NCBI GenBank assembly: GCA_963772065.1
Contig: CAVYVZ010000009.1
Coordinates: 310,001 to 374,000 of the forward strand
Direction: 5' to 3'
Source: CAVYVZ01 sp963772065
GTDB taxonomy: Bacteria > Acidobacteriota > Vicinamibacteria > Vicinamibacterales > UBA2999
Length of the DNA: 64,000 nt
Positions 1 to 8,559 of this stretch are shown here, one piece after another; positions within the stretch are counted from its first letter, which is position 1, and every line of letters begins with the position of its first letter. The position numbers and the translations under genes were made by a program. The notes below the pieces were generated by a model. That model saw only the letters and a list, made by a program, of their open reading frames with translations, did no database searches and was not told the DNA's origin.

Positions 1-626
1 ATCGGCTCCACGATCACGGCCGCAATTCGATCGGAGTGGGCATCGCACGCGTCCTCCACCGACCGCAGATCGTTGTACGTCGCGAGTATGGTGTCGGCGG
101 CCACGGCCGCCGGGATTCCGGGGCTCGTCGGCACGCCGAGCGTCATCGCACCGGAGCCGGCTTTGACGAGAAAGGCGTCCGCGTGGCCGTGGTAGCAGCC
201 TTCGAACTTGACGATCAGGTCGCGGCGCGTGGCCGCCCGCGCCACGCGCACCGCGCTCATCGTCGCTTCGGTGCCCGAGCTGACGAACCGGACGCGCTTC
301 ATCGACGGCACGAGCGCGCGCACCTGCTCGGCGAGCTCGTGCTCGAGCGGGCTCGGCGCACCGAAGCTCGTGCCCAGGCGGGCCACGCTCGCCACCGCCT
401 TCACCAGTCCCTTCGGCGCGTGGCCGTGAATCAACGGACCCCATGACATCACGTAGTCGATGAAGGTGTTCCCGTCGACGTCCTCGATGCGCGCGCCCGA
501 CGCGCGTCGAATGAACAGCGGCGCGCCGCCGACCGCCTGAAACGCCCGCACGGGACTATCTACTCCGCCTGGTAGAACCTTTCTTGCTCTCTCGAACAAC
601 GCTCTGCTCTTCGAAGGCTTCTTCAT
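1..626 (-). CDS. hemL: Glutamate-1-semialdehyde 2,1-aminomutase, 3' part outside window
   Basis: This PLP enzyme converts glutamate-1-semialdehyde to 5-aminolevulinate, the second committed step of the C5 haem route. Reading the minus strand from ATG at 626 gives about 208 residues with no stop. They begin MKKPSKSRALFERARKVLPG and include the family signatures GGVDSPVRAF, YVMSWGPLIHGHAP, SSGTEATMSAVR and KFEGCYHGHAD, all typical of the HemL N-terminal half. The catalytic lysine would lie beyond the window edge. It is the last gene seen in a minus-strand haem operon, downstream of hemB. The gap between them is filled by an AAGGAAA word repeat. Identification is firm; the gene is truncated only by the window boundary. 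Confidence 0.95.
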   Translation of the reverse strand, partial: MKKPSKSRALFERARKVLPGGVDSPVRAFQAVGGAPLFIRRASGARIEDVDGNTFIDYVMSWGPLIHGHAPKGLVKAVASVARLGTSFGAPSPLEHELAEQVRALVPSMKRVRFVSSGTEATMSAVRVARAATRRDLIVKFEGCYHGHADAFLVKAGSGAMTLGVPTSPGIPAAVAADTILATYNDLRSVEDACDAHSDRIAAVIVEP

Positions 627-639
627 CTCAAAAACCAGT

Positions 640-751
640 AAGGAAAAAGGCAAAAGGAAAAAGGAAAAAGGAAAACGTTGATTCTTGTGATCACGCTCGA
701 GCGCGGTCGGAAGAATCAGTATTTGCCTTTTTTCTTTTACCTTTTTCCTTC
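640..751. repeat. AAGGAAA heptamer repeat with inverted copy (hemB-hemL junction)
   Basis: Positions 640-676 are about five tandem copies of a 7-nt word, AAGGAAA or AAGGCAA. Positions 722-750 hold the same word in reverse complement (TTTCCTT type), about 45 bp away, so the RNA could form a long A/G-U/C hairpin. Read on the minus strand, the last codons and the TAA stop of hemB (GGA AAA AGG TAA) are part of the repeat itself. No promoter or terminator is obvious. It is the same kind of element as those near 6.4, 9.0, 22.6, 32.8, 51.7 and 56.5 kb, with a different word. Confidence 0.8.
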
Positions 752-1741
752 GCGCAGCGCGCGCGCTGCATCGCGCGCGTAGTAAGTGATGACAATGTCC
801 GCCCCGGCACGGACGATGGACGTAAGTGTTTCCAGCATGGCGCGGCGCTCGTCGATCCAGCCGTTCGCCGCCGCCGCCTTCAGCATCGCGTATTCGCCGC
901 TGACGTGATACGCGGCCGTCGGCAGGCCGAATCGCGCTTTCACTTTGCTGACGACGTCGAGGTAGGGCAGGGCGGGCTTCACCAGCACGATGTCGGCGCC
1001 CTCGTCGATGTCCTGCGCGACCTCGCGAAGCGCCTCGTCGACGTTGGCGGGATCCATCTGGTGGCTGCGGCGGTCGCCGAACTGCGGCGCGGAGTCGGCC
1101 GCCTCACGGAAGGGGCCGTAGAACGCGGAGCAGTACTTCGCCGCGTAGGACATGATCGCCACCCGATCGAAGCCGCGCGCATCGAGCGCTTTTCGGATGG
1201 CGCCGACGCGTCCGTCCATCATGTCCGACGGCGCCACGATGTCGGCTCCCGCGACGGCGTGCGACACGGCCGCCTCCACGAGGCTCTCGACGGTGAGGTC
1301 GTTGACGATCTCGTCGCCCTCGACGATCCCGCAGTGCCCATGCGAGGTGTACTCGCACAGGCACACGTCGGTGATGACGACGAGGTCCTTCACCTCGCGT
1401 TTGAGCGCGCGCACCGCCGTCTGGACCGGAGCATCCGCGTCCGACGCGAGCGTGCCCGCCGCATCCTTGTGCGAGGGCAGCCCGAACAGCAGGACGGCGG
1501 GCACGCCGTCGGCCTTCGCGCCCGTCGCCTCCTTGACCGCTTCGTCGACCGACAGCTGGCAGACGCCCGGCATCGATCGCACGTCGCGCCGCACGCCCTC
1601 ACCCTCACAGACGAACAGCGGATACACCAGCGACTCGGCCGAAAGGCGCGTTTCACGCACGAGGCCGCGAATGCCCTCGGTGCGGCGGAGGCGCCGCAGT
1701 CGTTTTGTCAGCTGCAGTGAGGCACGGGTGGTGGTTGCCAT
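737..1741 (-). CDS. hemB: Delta-aminolevulinic acid dehydratase (porphobilinogen synthase)
   Basis: The enzyme condenses two 5-aminolevulinates to porphobilinogen in the cytosol. The 334-residue protein has the usual family length. It shows DVCLCEYTSHGHCG, a Cys-X-Cys-X7-Cys cluster of the zinc-dependent subtype. APSDMMDGRVGAIR is followed by the lysine-containing SYAAKY segment, and LVKPALPYLD carries the Schiff-base lysine. The C-terminal YHVSGEYAML and DIVITYYA are also conserved. ATG at 1741 is preferred over an in-frame TTG at 1750, because it gives MATTTRAS and sits just after the stop of the upstream gene. The C-terminal GKR and stop codon are encoded by the start of a heptamer repeat. 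Confidence 0.96.
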   Translation of the reverse strand: MATTTRASLQLTKRLRRLRRTEGIRGLVRETRLSAESLVYPLFVCEGEGVRRDVRSMPGVCQLSVDEAVKEATGAKADGVPAVLLFGLPSHKDAAGTLASDADAPVQTAVRALKREVKDLVVITDVCLCEYTSHGHCGIVEGDEIVNDLTVESLVEAAVSHAVAGADIVAPSDMMDGRVGAIRKALDARGFDRVAIMSYAAKYCSAFYGPFREAADSAPQFGDRRSHQMDPANVDEALREVAQDIDEGADIVLVKPALPYLDVVSKVKARFGLPTAAYHVSGEYAMLKAAAANGWIDERRAMLETLTSIVRAGADIVITYYARDAARALREGKR

Positions 1742-1750
1742 AAATCGCAA

Positions 1751-3295
1751 TTATTGAACCGCTCTTGTTGCTGAGAAATGGCCGGCGATGGCGTCGACGA
1801 GCGCCGGGATGCTGTACGCGCCGGGCTGAATCGACACTCGAATCCCGAGCTGCTGCGCCGCCTGCGCGGTGACGGGGCCGATGACCGCCACCTCGGTATT
1901 GCGGAGGAGGTCGGCCGCCTGCTCTTCACCGTATACCTTGGCGAAATTGCGCACCGCCGATCCGCTGGTGAAGGTGACGACGTCGATCTTCCGGTCGAGC
2001 AGCATGCCGTAGATGTCGGGCTCGCCCTCCCTTTGCGCGTCGTCGATGATCGTTCGGTAGGCGATGACCTCGGTGACCTCCGCGCCCGCGCGTCGGAGCT
2101 CGTCGCTGACCACCTCCCGGGCGATGTCGCCGCGCGGGAAGAGCACTCGCGCGCCGTGGAGCGAACCCTGAGCGACGAGCGCCTGCGCGAGCGCTTCGGC
2201 GCGAAACTCGGACGGGACGAAGTCCACCTTGATCCCGAACGACGTCAGCTTCTCGGCTGTCGACGTGCCCACGGTGCAGAGCTTCGGCCCCTTCAGCGCG
2301 CGCACGTCCTGATCGCCGGCCAGGAGCGCTTCCATGAACATCTGCACGGCGTTGCCGCTGGTGAAGACGATCCAGTCGAAATCCGCGGCCCGCGACACCG
2401 CGTCCCGCAGCGGCGCGGGATCCTCGGGCGGGACGATGCGGATCATCGGCGCTTCGATCGTCTCGGCGCCGAGGGTGGCGAGGGCATCGCACAGCTCCGC
2501 CGACTGCTCGCGCGGCCGTGTGACCAGCACGCGCTTGCCGAAGAGCGGCCGTACGTCGAACCAGCGAAGGTGATCGCGGAAGGCGACCACGCGGCCGACG
2601 ACGAGGATGGCCGGATGCCGGCGTGGTCTATCGTGAACTTGTTCCACGAGCTCGGCGAGCGTGCCGGCCACCGATTCCTGGCTCGTATGCGTTCCGTTCC
2701 AGACGATCATCGCGGGCGTGTCGGCCGCCCATCCGTGCGAGATCAGCGCATCGAGAATCCCCTGGAGCTGCTGTGCGCCCGCATAGCAGACGAGCGTTCC
2801 ATCCAGCCGCGCGAGGCTCGTCCAATCCACGTCCGGGACCTTCTTGCTCTCGTCCTCGTATCCGCGGACCATCGTCAGCGTGTCGCCGCCGCCCGGGTAT
2901 GTGATGGGGACGCCCGCGTATGCAGGTACGCCGATGCCGGCCGGGATGCCTGGAATCACCTCGAACGCCACGCCCTGCTCGTGCAGGAACAGCGCTTCCT
3001 CGCCGCCCCGATCGAAGACGAACGGATCGCCCCACTTCAGCCGCGCCACGACCTTGCCCTCGCGCGCCTTCTCCGCAAGCAGGTAGCAGATCGCCTCCTG
3101 CGCCATCGGCTGCGGCGCCGCGGTGCCGACGTCGATCACTTCGGCGCCCGGCCGCGCATGGCGGAGCAGCCGCTCGTGAACGAGCCGATCGTGCAGCACC
3201 ACATCCGCGCGGCGAAGGCACTCCAGTCCGCGCGCGGTGATGAGCCCTGGATCTCCGGGGCCGGCGCCGATCAGGAAGACTTGAGGCCGTCTCAT
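1751..3295 (-). CDS. cobA-hemD: Fused uroporphyrinogen-III C-methyltransferase / uroporphyrinogen-III synthase
   Basis: This is a 514-residue bifunctional protein. Residues about 1-245 are a SUMT/CobA methylase: VFLIGAGPGDPGLITARG is the SAM-binding loop, with the PAGIGVPAYAGVPITYPG segment further on. That half makes precorrin-2 on the sirohaem/cobalamin branch. Residues about 255-510 are a HemD-type synthase that closes hydroxymethylbilane to uroporphyrinogen III (GKRVLVTRPREQSAEL, DWIVFTSGNAV, VTFTSGSAVRNF). The fusion places both enzymes that act on uroporphyrinogen III, its maker and its first diverting methylase, in one chain. The start codon overlaps the hemC stop by four bases, indicating translational coupling. 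CobA-HemD fusions are known in several phyla. Confidence 0.95.
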   Translation of the reverse strand: MRRPQVFLIGAGPGDPGLITARGLECLRRADVVLHDRLVHERLLRHARPGAEVIDVGTAAPQPMAQEAICYLLAEKAREGKVVARLKWGDPFVFDRGGEEALFLHEQGVAFEVIPGIPAGIGVPAYAGVPITYPGGGDTLTMVRGYEDESKKVPDVDWTSLARLDGTLVCYAGAQQLQGILDALISHGWAADTPAMIVWNGTHTSQESVAGTLAELVEQVHDRPRRHPAILVVGRVVAFRDHLRWFDVRPLFGKRVLVTRPREQSAELCDALATLGAETIEAPMIRIVPPEDPAPLRDAVSRAADFDWIVFTSGNAVQMFMEALLAGDQDVRALKGPKLCTVGTSTAEKLTSFGIKVDFVPSEFRAEALAQALVAQGSLHGARVLFPRGDIAREVVSDELRRAGAEVTEVIAYRTIIDDAQREGEPDIYGMLLDRKIDVVTFTSGSAVRNFAKVYGEEQAADLLRNTEVAVIGPVTAQAAQQLGIRVSIQPGAYSIPALVDAIAGHFSATRAVQ

Positions 3296-4266
3296 GGTTG
3301 CAGCCCTTCAACCGGTGCGTGCGCGCGTTGCACCTCGGCGAGGATGTCAGCCGCGCCGCGTGCGAGCAGTTGCTCCGCCACACGCGCGCCCAGCGCTTCC
3401 GGCTCGCCGGCCTCGCCCGAGGCGTCTGCGCGCACGGCCTCGGCGCCATCGAGCGAGATGACCACTCCGGCCAAATCCATCTGCCCGCCGTTGATGGCCG
3501 CATGAGCGCCGATCGGCATTTGACAGCCGCCTCCGAGACGCCGAACGACCGCGCGTTCCGCCGCAAGCGCGGCGGCGGCGCTCCAATCATTGATCCGCGC
3601 GGCGAGCTCGTGTGCACGCGCGTCGCTCTCGCGCGCTTCCAGCGCGATGATCCCCTGGCCGGGCGCCGGTACGCACGCGTCAGCGGGCATGGTCGAGGAA
3701 ATCCGACTGCCTCGGCCGAGACGCTTCAGCCCGGCCGCCGCGAGGATCAGGGCATCGAACTCTCCGGCGTCCAGCTTCCGGAGACGGGTGTCGAGGTTCC
3801 CACGCACGGGCAGGAAGCGCGCAGCGGGAAAGACGCGACCGAGCTGCGCGGTACGGCGCACGCTGCTCGTGCCGATTCGCGGCGAGTTACCGAGATGCGC
3901 CACCAGGTCCTCGATGAAGCGGAACGTCGGGCTCCCGTCTCCACGCAGAACGACCGCATCGAACGGATCCTCGCGCTCCAGCGCCGCGGCAATGCCGAGC
4001 CCGTCGGGGAGGATCACCGGCATGTCTTTGCTGCTGTGCACCGCGAGATCGATCGACCCGTCGAGGAGCGCGTCTTCGATTTCCTTGACGAACAGCCGCT
4101 TGCCGCCAACGTCCGACAGCGTCGCTTCGGCGAGCCGGTCGCCAGATGTCTTGATGACCACGATCTCGATCGCCACACCCGCGTGGGCCTCGAGGAGCGC
4201 CTTCGCGGCGTTCGCCTGGTAGAGTGCGAGCTGGCTGCCGCGGGTGCCGAGTCGGAGGGTGTTCAT
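3292..4266 (-). CDS. hemC: Hydroxymethylbilane synthase (porphobilinogen deaminase)
   Basis: The enzyme polymerises four porphobilinogens into hydroxymethylbilane. The 324-residue protein starts LRLGTRGSQLALYQA. It contains VHSSKDMP, GTSSVRRTAQL and RGNLDTRLRKLD, and VPAPGQGIIALEAR is also present. RRLGGGCQMPIGAHA carries the invariant cysteine that anchors the dipyrromethane cofactor. The length is normal. It overlaps cobA-hemD by four bases and lies 38 bp downstream of hemA in the same minus-strand operon. Confidence 0.97.
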   Translation of the reverse strand: MNTLRLGTRGSQLALYQANAAKALLEAHAGVAIEIVVIKTSGDRLAEATLSDVGGKRLFVKEIEDALLDGSIDLAVHSSKDMPVILPDGLGIAAALEREDPFDAVVLRGDGSPTFRFIEDLVAHLGNSPRIGTSSVRRTAQLGRVFPAARFLPVRGNLDTRLRKLDAGEFDALILAAAGLKRLGRGSRISSTMPADACVPAPGQGIIALEARESDARAHELAARINDWSAAAALAAERAVVRRLGGGCQMPIGAHAAINGGQMDLAGVVISLDGAEAVRADASGEAGEPEALGARVAEQLLARGAADILAEVQRAHAPVEGLQP

Positions 4267-4304
4267 TCGCTACACCCGCATCCTACCGTGGTTTGGCGGC
4301 CGGT

Positions 4305-5591
4305 CTAGTCGCGCGGCGTCCGATCGTCCGAGCGCAGGCCGAACAGCCGATTGATGGCTTCGGTGTAAACGCCCTGCGTTTCCTCGTCGGGCAGCGCCTT
4401 CAACTGCTCGGTGGGCTCGAGCAGGAGCTTTTCCATGATCAGCCGGGTGACCTCGTCGACCCTTGCGCGGGCTTCGGGTGGGAGGCCGGCCAGCTTGCTG
4501 TCGAGCCGCTGGAGCTCGGCGCGGCGAATGGCGTCGAACCGCTGCCGCAGGGCGACGACGGTTGGAATCGCGCCACGGGACCGGTGCCAGACCATGAAGC
4601 GCCCCACGTCTTCCGCGACGATGGCTTCCGCGTGCTGGATTTCCGACGTGCGGCGCGACAGATTCTCCTGCACCACCGTCTGCAGATCGTCGACGTTGTA
4701 CAGGAACACCTGCTCGATCTCGGCGGCCGCCGGATGGACGTCGCGCGGGATCGCGATATCGATGATGAAGAGCGGATCCCGCCGGCCGCGTCCCATCACC
4801 GACTCGATGTGCGCGCGGTCGAGGATCGGCTTCGGCGATCCGGTCGCGGTGATGACGATGTCGGCTCGGGCGAGGGTGGGCATCAGGTCGCCCCAGGGTA
4901 CGCAGGCGCCGTCGACCGCGCGCGCCAAAGCCTCCGCATGTCCCAGCGTGCGGCTCGTGATCACGATTTCGCCCACGCCTTGCGCGCGGAGGTGCTGGGC
5001 CGTGAGCTTGCCCATCTCTCCGGCGCCGATCACGAGCACGCGCCGGCCGGTGAGCCGTCCGAAGATCTTCCGCGCGAGCTGCACGGCGGCGAAGCTGACC
5101 GACACGGCGCCCTCGCCAAGCGAGGTCTCCGTTCGCACCCGTTTGCCCACGGCGAACGAGGCGTGAAAGAGCTTGTTCAGGAGCGGCCCGGTGCAGCGCC
5201 GCTCTGCCGCGATCGACCACGACTCCTTGACCTGTCCGAGGATCTGCGGCTCGCCCACGACGAGTGAATCGAGGCCTGCCGCCACGCGGAACAGGTGGTG
5301 GACCGCTTCGGCCTCCTGCCGCTCGAAGAGATGCGGCGAGAAGGCGGTTCTCGGCACGTGATGGTACTCGCCGAGGAACTCGAGCAGCCCCTCGCGGCCC
5401 TGATCGATGTTGTCCGTGACCGCGTAGATCTCCGCGCGGTTGCAAGTCGACAGCACGACCGATTCGGCGAGGCCGGGGCGCGCCCCGAGCGCTTCCACGG
5501 CCGCCCCCACGTCGCGGCTGGCGAAGTCGAGGCGCTCCCGCAGCTCCACGGGCGCGGTGCGGTGCGTCACGCCGAGCAGCAGCAGATGCAT
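4305..5591 (-). CDS. hemA: Glutamyl-tRNA reductase
   Basis: This NADPH-dependent enzyme reduces Glu-tRNA(Glu) to glutamate-1-semialdehyde, the first step of the C5 haem pathway. The 428-residue protein begins MHLLLLGVTHRTAPVELRER. STCNRAEIYA holds the catalytic cysteine. GEPQILGQVKESW and the Rossmann segment RRVLVIGAGEMGKL are conserved, as is the C-terminal dimerisation region. Its start overlaps the stop of the upstream hemX/ccsA-like gene by one base, so the two are translationally coupled. The pairing of a CcsA-like protein with HemA recalls the hemX-hemA arrangement of many bacteria. Confidence 0.97.
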   Translation of the reverse strand: MHLLLLGVTHRTAPVELRERLDFASRDVGAAVEALGARPGLAESVVLSTCNRAEIYAVTDNIDQGREGLLEFLGEYHHVPRTAFSPHLFERQEAEAVHHLFRVAAGLDSLVVGEPQILGQVKESWSIAAERRCTGPLLNKLFHASFAVGKRVRTETSLGEGAVSVSFAAVQLARKIFGRLTGRRVLVIGAGEMGKLTAQHLRAQGVGEIVITSRTLGHAEALARAVDGACVPWGDLMPTLARADIVITATGSPKPILDRAHIESVMGRGRRDPLFIIDIAIPRDVHPAAAEIEQVFLYNVDDLQTVVQENLSRRTSEIQHAEAIVAEDVGRFMVWHRSRGAIPTVVALRQRFDAIRRAELQRLDSKLAGLPPEARARVDEVTRLIMEKLLLEPTEQLKALPDEETQGVYTEAINRLFGLRSDDRTPRD

Positions 5592-6415
5592 CAGAAGCTA
5601 TGGCTCGTCGTGACGAAGTAGTTGATCGGGATGAAATTCAGCAGCACGATCGCGAAGCCGGCCGCGGAGAGCCACGCGGCCCTGGGTCCGTGCCATCCCA
5701 TGGTGCGCCGCGCGACGACGGCGAACGAGTACACGGCCCACGCCACGACGGCGAAGAACACCTTCGGGTCTGCAAACGAGAACAGCTGCAGGCGTGCGTC
5801 GTACGGCGCCGCGGCCCGTGCCTGCGTCGCCCAGATGAAGCCGACGACGATGCCGATCGTCATGAAGAGCCAGCCCACGGCAACCGCGCGGGAGTTCATC
5901 ACGTCGAGGATCTGCAGCGAGGGGAGCCTCGTATGGAAGAACCCGAGCCGCTTCTTCTTGATCGCCTTGAACTGCAGCACGTAGGTGAGTCCGAGGACAC
6001 CGGCGAGGGCGAAGCTCGCGTAGGCGAAGAGAAGCGAGAACGTGTGGATCCAGAACCACGGGCTGTCGAGCAGCGGGTCGGAGCGTTCGACCCCTGGATC
6101 CAGCGCGGGGATCACCATGAGCGCCACGGCAATCGGCAGAATGAAGACACCCATCGCCCGTTCGTCGGCCGTCATCTCCAGATACAGGTACGACAGCGCG
6201 AGCAGCCAGACGAATGTCGAGATCGCACGCGACGGGTTCGCAAACGGCACGTGCCGCACTTCCATCGTCTGCATGCCGATGACGAACGTGTGCACGAACG
6301 CCCCCGCCAGGAGCAGCGTGGTCGCGAGCCGCCCCATCGAGGCCTGCCGCCTGGTGAAGTGGACGCCATAGGCTGCGCCAGCGGCCAGGTATAGGACGAG
6401 AGGGAGCGCGTTCAT
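5591..6415 (-). CDS. CcsA/HemX-family cytochrome c assembly membrane protein
   Basis: A 274-residue polytopic membrane protein with about eight hydrophobic helices. The segment DSPWFWIHTFSLLFAYASFA, with its WxxH, matches the CcsA/CcmC/HemX family. Members handle haem for cytochrome c maturation or, as HemX, affect glutamyl-tRNA reductase levels. Position at the head of the haem operon, overlapping hemA by one base, favours a HemX-like role. The family match alone cannot separate that from a true CcsA. No ResB partner is seen nearby. The upstream side is a 150-bp repeat rather than a clean promoter. Confidence 0.82.
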   Translation of the reverse strand: MNALPLVLYLAAGAAYGVHFTRRQASMGRLATTLLLAGAFVHTFVIGMQTMEVRHVPFANPSRAISTFVWLLALSYLYLEMTADERAMGVFILPIAVALMVIPALDPGVERSDPLLDSPWFWIHTFSLLFAYASFALAGVLGLTYVLQFKAIKKKRLGFFHTRLPSLQILDVMNSRAVAVGWLFMTIGIVVGFIWATQARAAAPYDARLQLFSFADPKVFFAVVAWAVYSFAVVARRTMGWHGPRAAWLSAAGFAIVLLNFIPINYFVTTSHSF

Positions 6416-6419
6416 TGAA

Positions 6420-6575
6420 GCATTCTGTGATTTGTGATTCGGCGATTGCTTGGCGATTCTCGTATTCGCGATTGGTTATCTAGTCTCGATTCCCGACCAA
6501 TCACCAATGAATAACCAAATCAAGAATCACCAGATAACAAAGCAATCACCAAATCACAAATCACCGAATCATTGA
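6420..6575. repeat. TGATTTG/CAAATCA word repeat forming a long imperfect palindrome
   Basis: The whole gap between the VWFA gene and the haem operon consists of variants of TGATTTG/TGATTCG/CGATTGC in the left half (about 6426-6490). The right half (about 6500-6575) has the complements CAAATCA, CAATCAC and GAATCAC. The halves can pair over most of their length. On the minus strand the element begins a few bases after the TAG stop of the VWFA gene at 6582. It also occupies the upstream region of the haem operon, so it may influence read-through or 5' structure. It encodes nothing. Confidence 0.8.
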
Positions 6576-6581
6576 ATACGA

Positions 6582-7520
6582 CTACGAGCCCCCTTGCACG
6601 GGCGCGTAATAGCCTTTCTTCGTGCGGGGCGTCGCATTCGGCCGCGCCACCTGGACGACGACCCGCCGCCAGGCGCCGTTGCGAATGCTGTTCTTCGACG
6701 TGTAGCCGATCGTGTACTGGCTCGAGAGCTCGTTGCCGATCTGGGCGTAGACGCCCGTCAGATCCTCGATGCGGGCGGGAAAGAACGCGCGGCCGCCGGT
6801 TTCCTGCGCGAGCTGGCGCATCACGAACTCCGCCTCGCGAAAGCCTTTCGACTGCGACGGCTCGGTGGACCGCAGCGCGATGGTGTAGATCGCCGTCTCC
6901 GACCGCTTCGCGAGGTCCATGACCTCTTCGAACGAGACCAGGCTGGACGTGTCCTCGCCGTCGCTGAACACGACGAGCGCCTGGCGCCGCACGTCTTCCT
7001 CCGACTGCGCGCGAACCTTCCGGAGCTCCTTCAGCGAGATGTAGATAGCGTTGTGCAGCGACGTGGAGCCGCCGGCGGCGGTGTCCAGGATCGCCCCTTC
7101 GAGGTCCTCCTTCTTCGACGTGAATGCCTGGCGGATCTCGACGCGGCTGTCGAAGTCGATCACCTGGGCGATGTCCTGCGGCTTCAGCGTGCGGATGAAC
7201 TCGGTGGCGGCGCGCTGCAGCGTCGGCAGCTTGTCTTCCATGCTCGCGCTGCTGTCGAGCAGCAGGGACAAGGCAATCGGCTGCTGCCGCTTGTTGAAGA
7301 ACGTCACCTCCTGCTTCACGCCGTCCTCGAAGATGAGGAAATCGCCTTGGTCCAGGTCCGTGAGGTACCGGTTGCTCCCCGGTTCCATGACGGTCACATT
7401 CAGCGAGACGATGTCGACCCCGGCGCGGAACGACGGGCGCGACGGGACGGGCTGCTGAGCAGACGCACCGATCGCGGACAGGGTGACGAACAGGGCGGCA
7501 GCCAACCGACGGCGAGACAT
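6582..7520 (-). CDS. Exported VWFA-domain protein (acidobacterial VWFA-related family)
   Basis: A 312-residue protein with a signal peptide (MSRRRLAAALFVTLSAIGA, then SAQQ). FRAGVDIVSLNVTV and FLIFEDGVKQEV are the lead-in typical of VWFA-related proteins of Acidobacteria. They are followed by a von Willebrand A domain with the MIDAS start LLDSSASMEDK and the later VVFSDGEDTSS. Such proteins are thought to be periplasmic metal-dependent adhesion or scaffolding proteins; no specific function is established. It lies one base downstream of a paralogue on the same strand, so the two probably form a tandem-duplicated operon. Confidence 0.88.
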   Translation of the reverse strand: MSRRRLAAALFVTLSAIGASAQQPVPSRPSFRAGVDIVSLNVTVMEPGSNRYLTDLDQGDFLIFEDGVKQEVTFFNKRQQPIALSLLLDSSASMEDKLPTLQRAATEFIRTLKPQDIAQVIDFDSRVEIRQAFTSKKEDLEGAILDTAAGGSTSLHNAIYISLKELRKVRAQSEEDVRRQALVVFSDGEDTSSLVSFEEVMDLAKRSETAIYTIALRSTEPSQSKGFREAEFVMRQLAQETGGRAFFPARIEDLTGVYAQIGNELSSQYTIGYTSKNSIRNGAWRRVVVQVARPNATPRTKKGYYAPVQGGS

Positions 7521-7521
7521 G

Positions 7522-8415
7522 TCAGGCTCCTGGTTTCCGGCGTTCCGGGGTTCCGCGGGCCGTGAGCCCCGGCCGGTTCACGGTGACCGCAATGGTCTCG
7601 GGCTGAATGAGCGAGTCGGGCCGGCCGTAGACGACCTTGTACTGGTTTTTGAGTTCACGCGCGACTTTTCCAAGCGTCGTGCTGACCCCCATGCTGCTCA
7701 GCAGTGGATGCCGTTCGCCGCCGCTGCGCCGCGGGCCGAGATCGAGCACCATCCCGCGGTTGCGGAGCTCATCGCTCATGGAGGCGGCGAAGGTGCCGAT
7801 CGCCACTACGCGGAGCGCCGCGCCGCCCGCCTTCAAGGAATCCAACACCTCGTTGTAGTGCTGGGTGCTGAATTCGGGGCCATCGGTGAGGATTGCGACG
7901 ATGTTCGCCCGCGGCTCGTCGCGCTTTGTCAGGCCGCGGCTCACCTCGATGATCGCCTCGAGGAACATCATGCCGCTGGACGGCTGTGCGAACACGCGGC
8001 CGACGGCCGCCTTCAGCAGCTCGCCGTTGCGCGTGTAATCCTGCAGAATCGTCGGACGGTCGGCCAGGCCGACGACGGCGATGTCGCTCTCGCCGAGCAT
8101 CTCTTCGAGGAACTTCGTCAGGCCGTCCCGGATATTCTGGATGTCGTCCTCGGCCGACTTGCTGTTGTCCACCAGGATGGCGAGAGCCATCGGCTCGGCG
8201 GCACGCGAGACGCGGAGCACCTCGCGCCGCGTGTTGTCCTCGCGAACGATGAAGTCGTCGGCCGTCAGGCCGCTGACAGGCTCGCCGTTCTTATCGACGA
8301 CGCTTGCATAGAGCGTGCGCTCGCGCGGTCCTTGGGTGGAAATGACGGAGGTGGAGGCGACGGAGATCGCGGCGGCGATGAACAGCGCCGGCAGTAACAG
8401 AGATCGACGAGACAT
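7522..8415 (-). CDS. Exported VWFA-domain protein, paralogue of the next gene
   Basis: ATG at 8415 gives 297 residues starting with a clear signal peptide (MSRRSLLLPALFIAAAISVA). The open frame continues upstream but that part is low-complexity and lacks a signal, so it was discarded. The start is supported by a sigma-70-like promoter 34 bp upstream. The VWA core has LAILVDNSKSAEDD, a MIDAS DxSxS variant (DNSKS), and VAILTDGPEF. The FIVREDNTRREV lead-in parallels the neighbour. The role is probably in the periplasm or envelope and is unknown. The C-terminus runs directly into the second VWFA gene. Confidence 0.86.
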   Translation of the reverse strand: MSRRSLLLPALFIAAAISVASTSVISTQGPRERTLYASVVDKNGEPVSGLTADDFIVREDNTRREVLRVSRAAEPMALAILVDNSKSAEDDIQNIRDGLTKFLEEMLGESDIAVVGLADRPTILQDYTRNGELLKAAVGRVFAQPSSGMMFLEAIIEVSRGLTKRDEPRANIVAILTDGPEFSTQHYNEVLDSLKAGGAALRVVAIGTFAASMSDELRNRGMVLDLGPRRSGGERHPLLSSMGVSTTLGKVARELKNQYKVVYGRPDSLIQPETIAVTVNRPGLTARGTPERRKPGA

Positions 8416-8448
8416 GTATGCTCTTGGAAGCAGGCGGCCAGCAACGCC

Positions 8449-8478
8449 AGTATAGGTGCCACCGCAAAGGGCCGTCAA
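8449..8478 (-). promoter_or_regulatory. Sigma-70-type promoter for the VWFA gene pair
   Basis: On the minus strand TTGACG (8478-8473) is followed after 18 bp by TATACT (8454-8449), placed 34 bp before the ATG at 8415. Both hexamers are one base from consensus. It fixes the start of the first VWFA gene and makes this intergenic region divergent with the nuo promoter. Confidence 0.65.
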
Positions 8479-8559
8479 GGCGGATGGCAACCGAAACATG
8501 CTGAAAATAGGGCACTTATGGATTCGTGCCGGTCGCCCCTGGAGGGGCGGGCCGGATGT

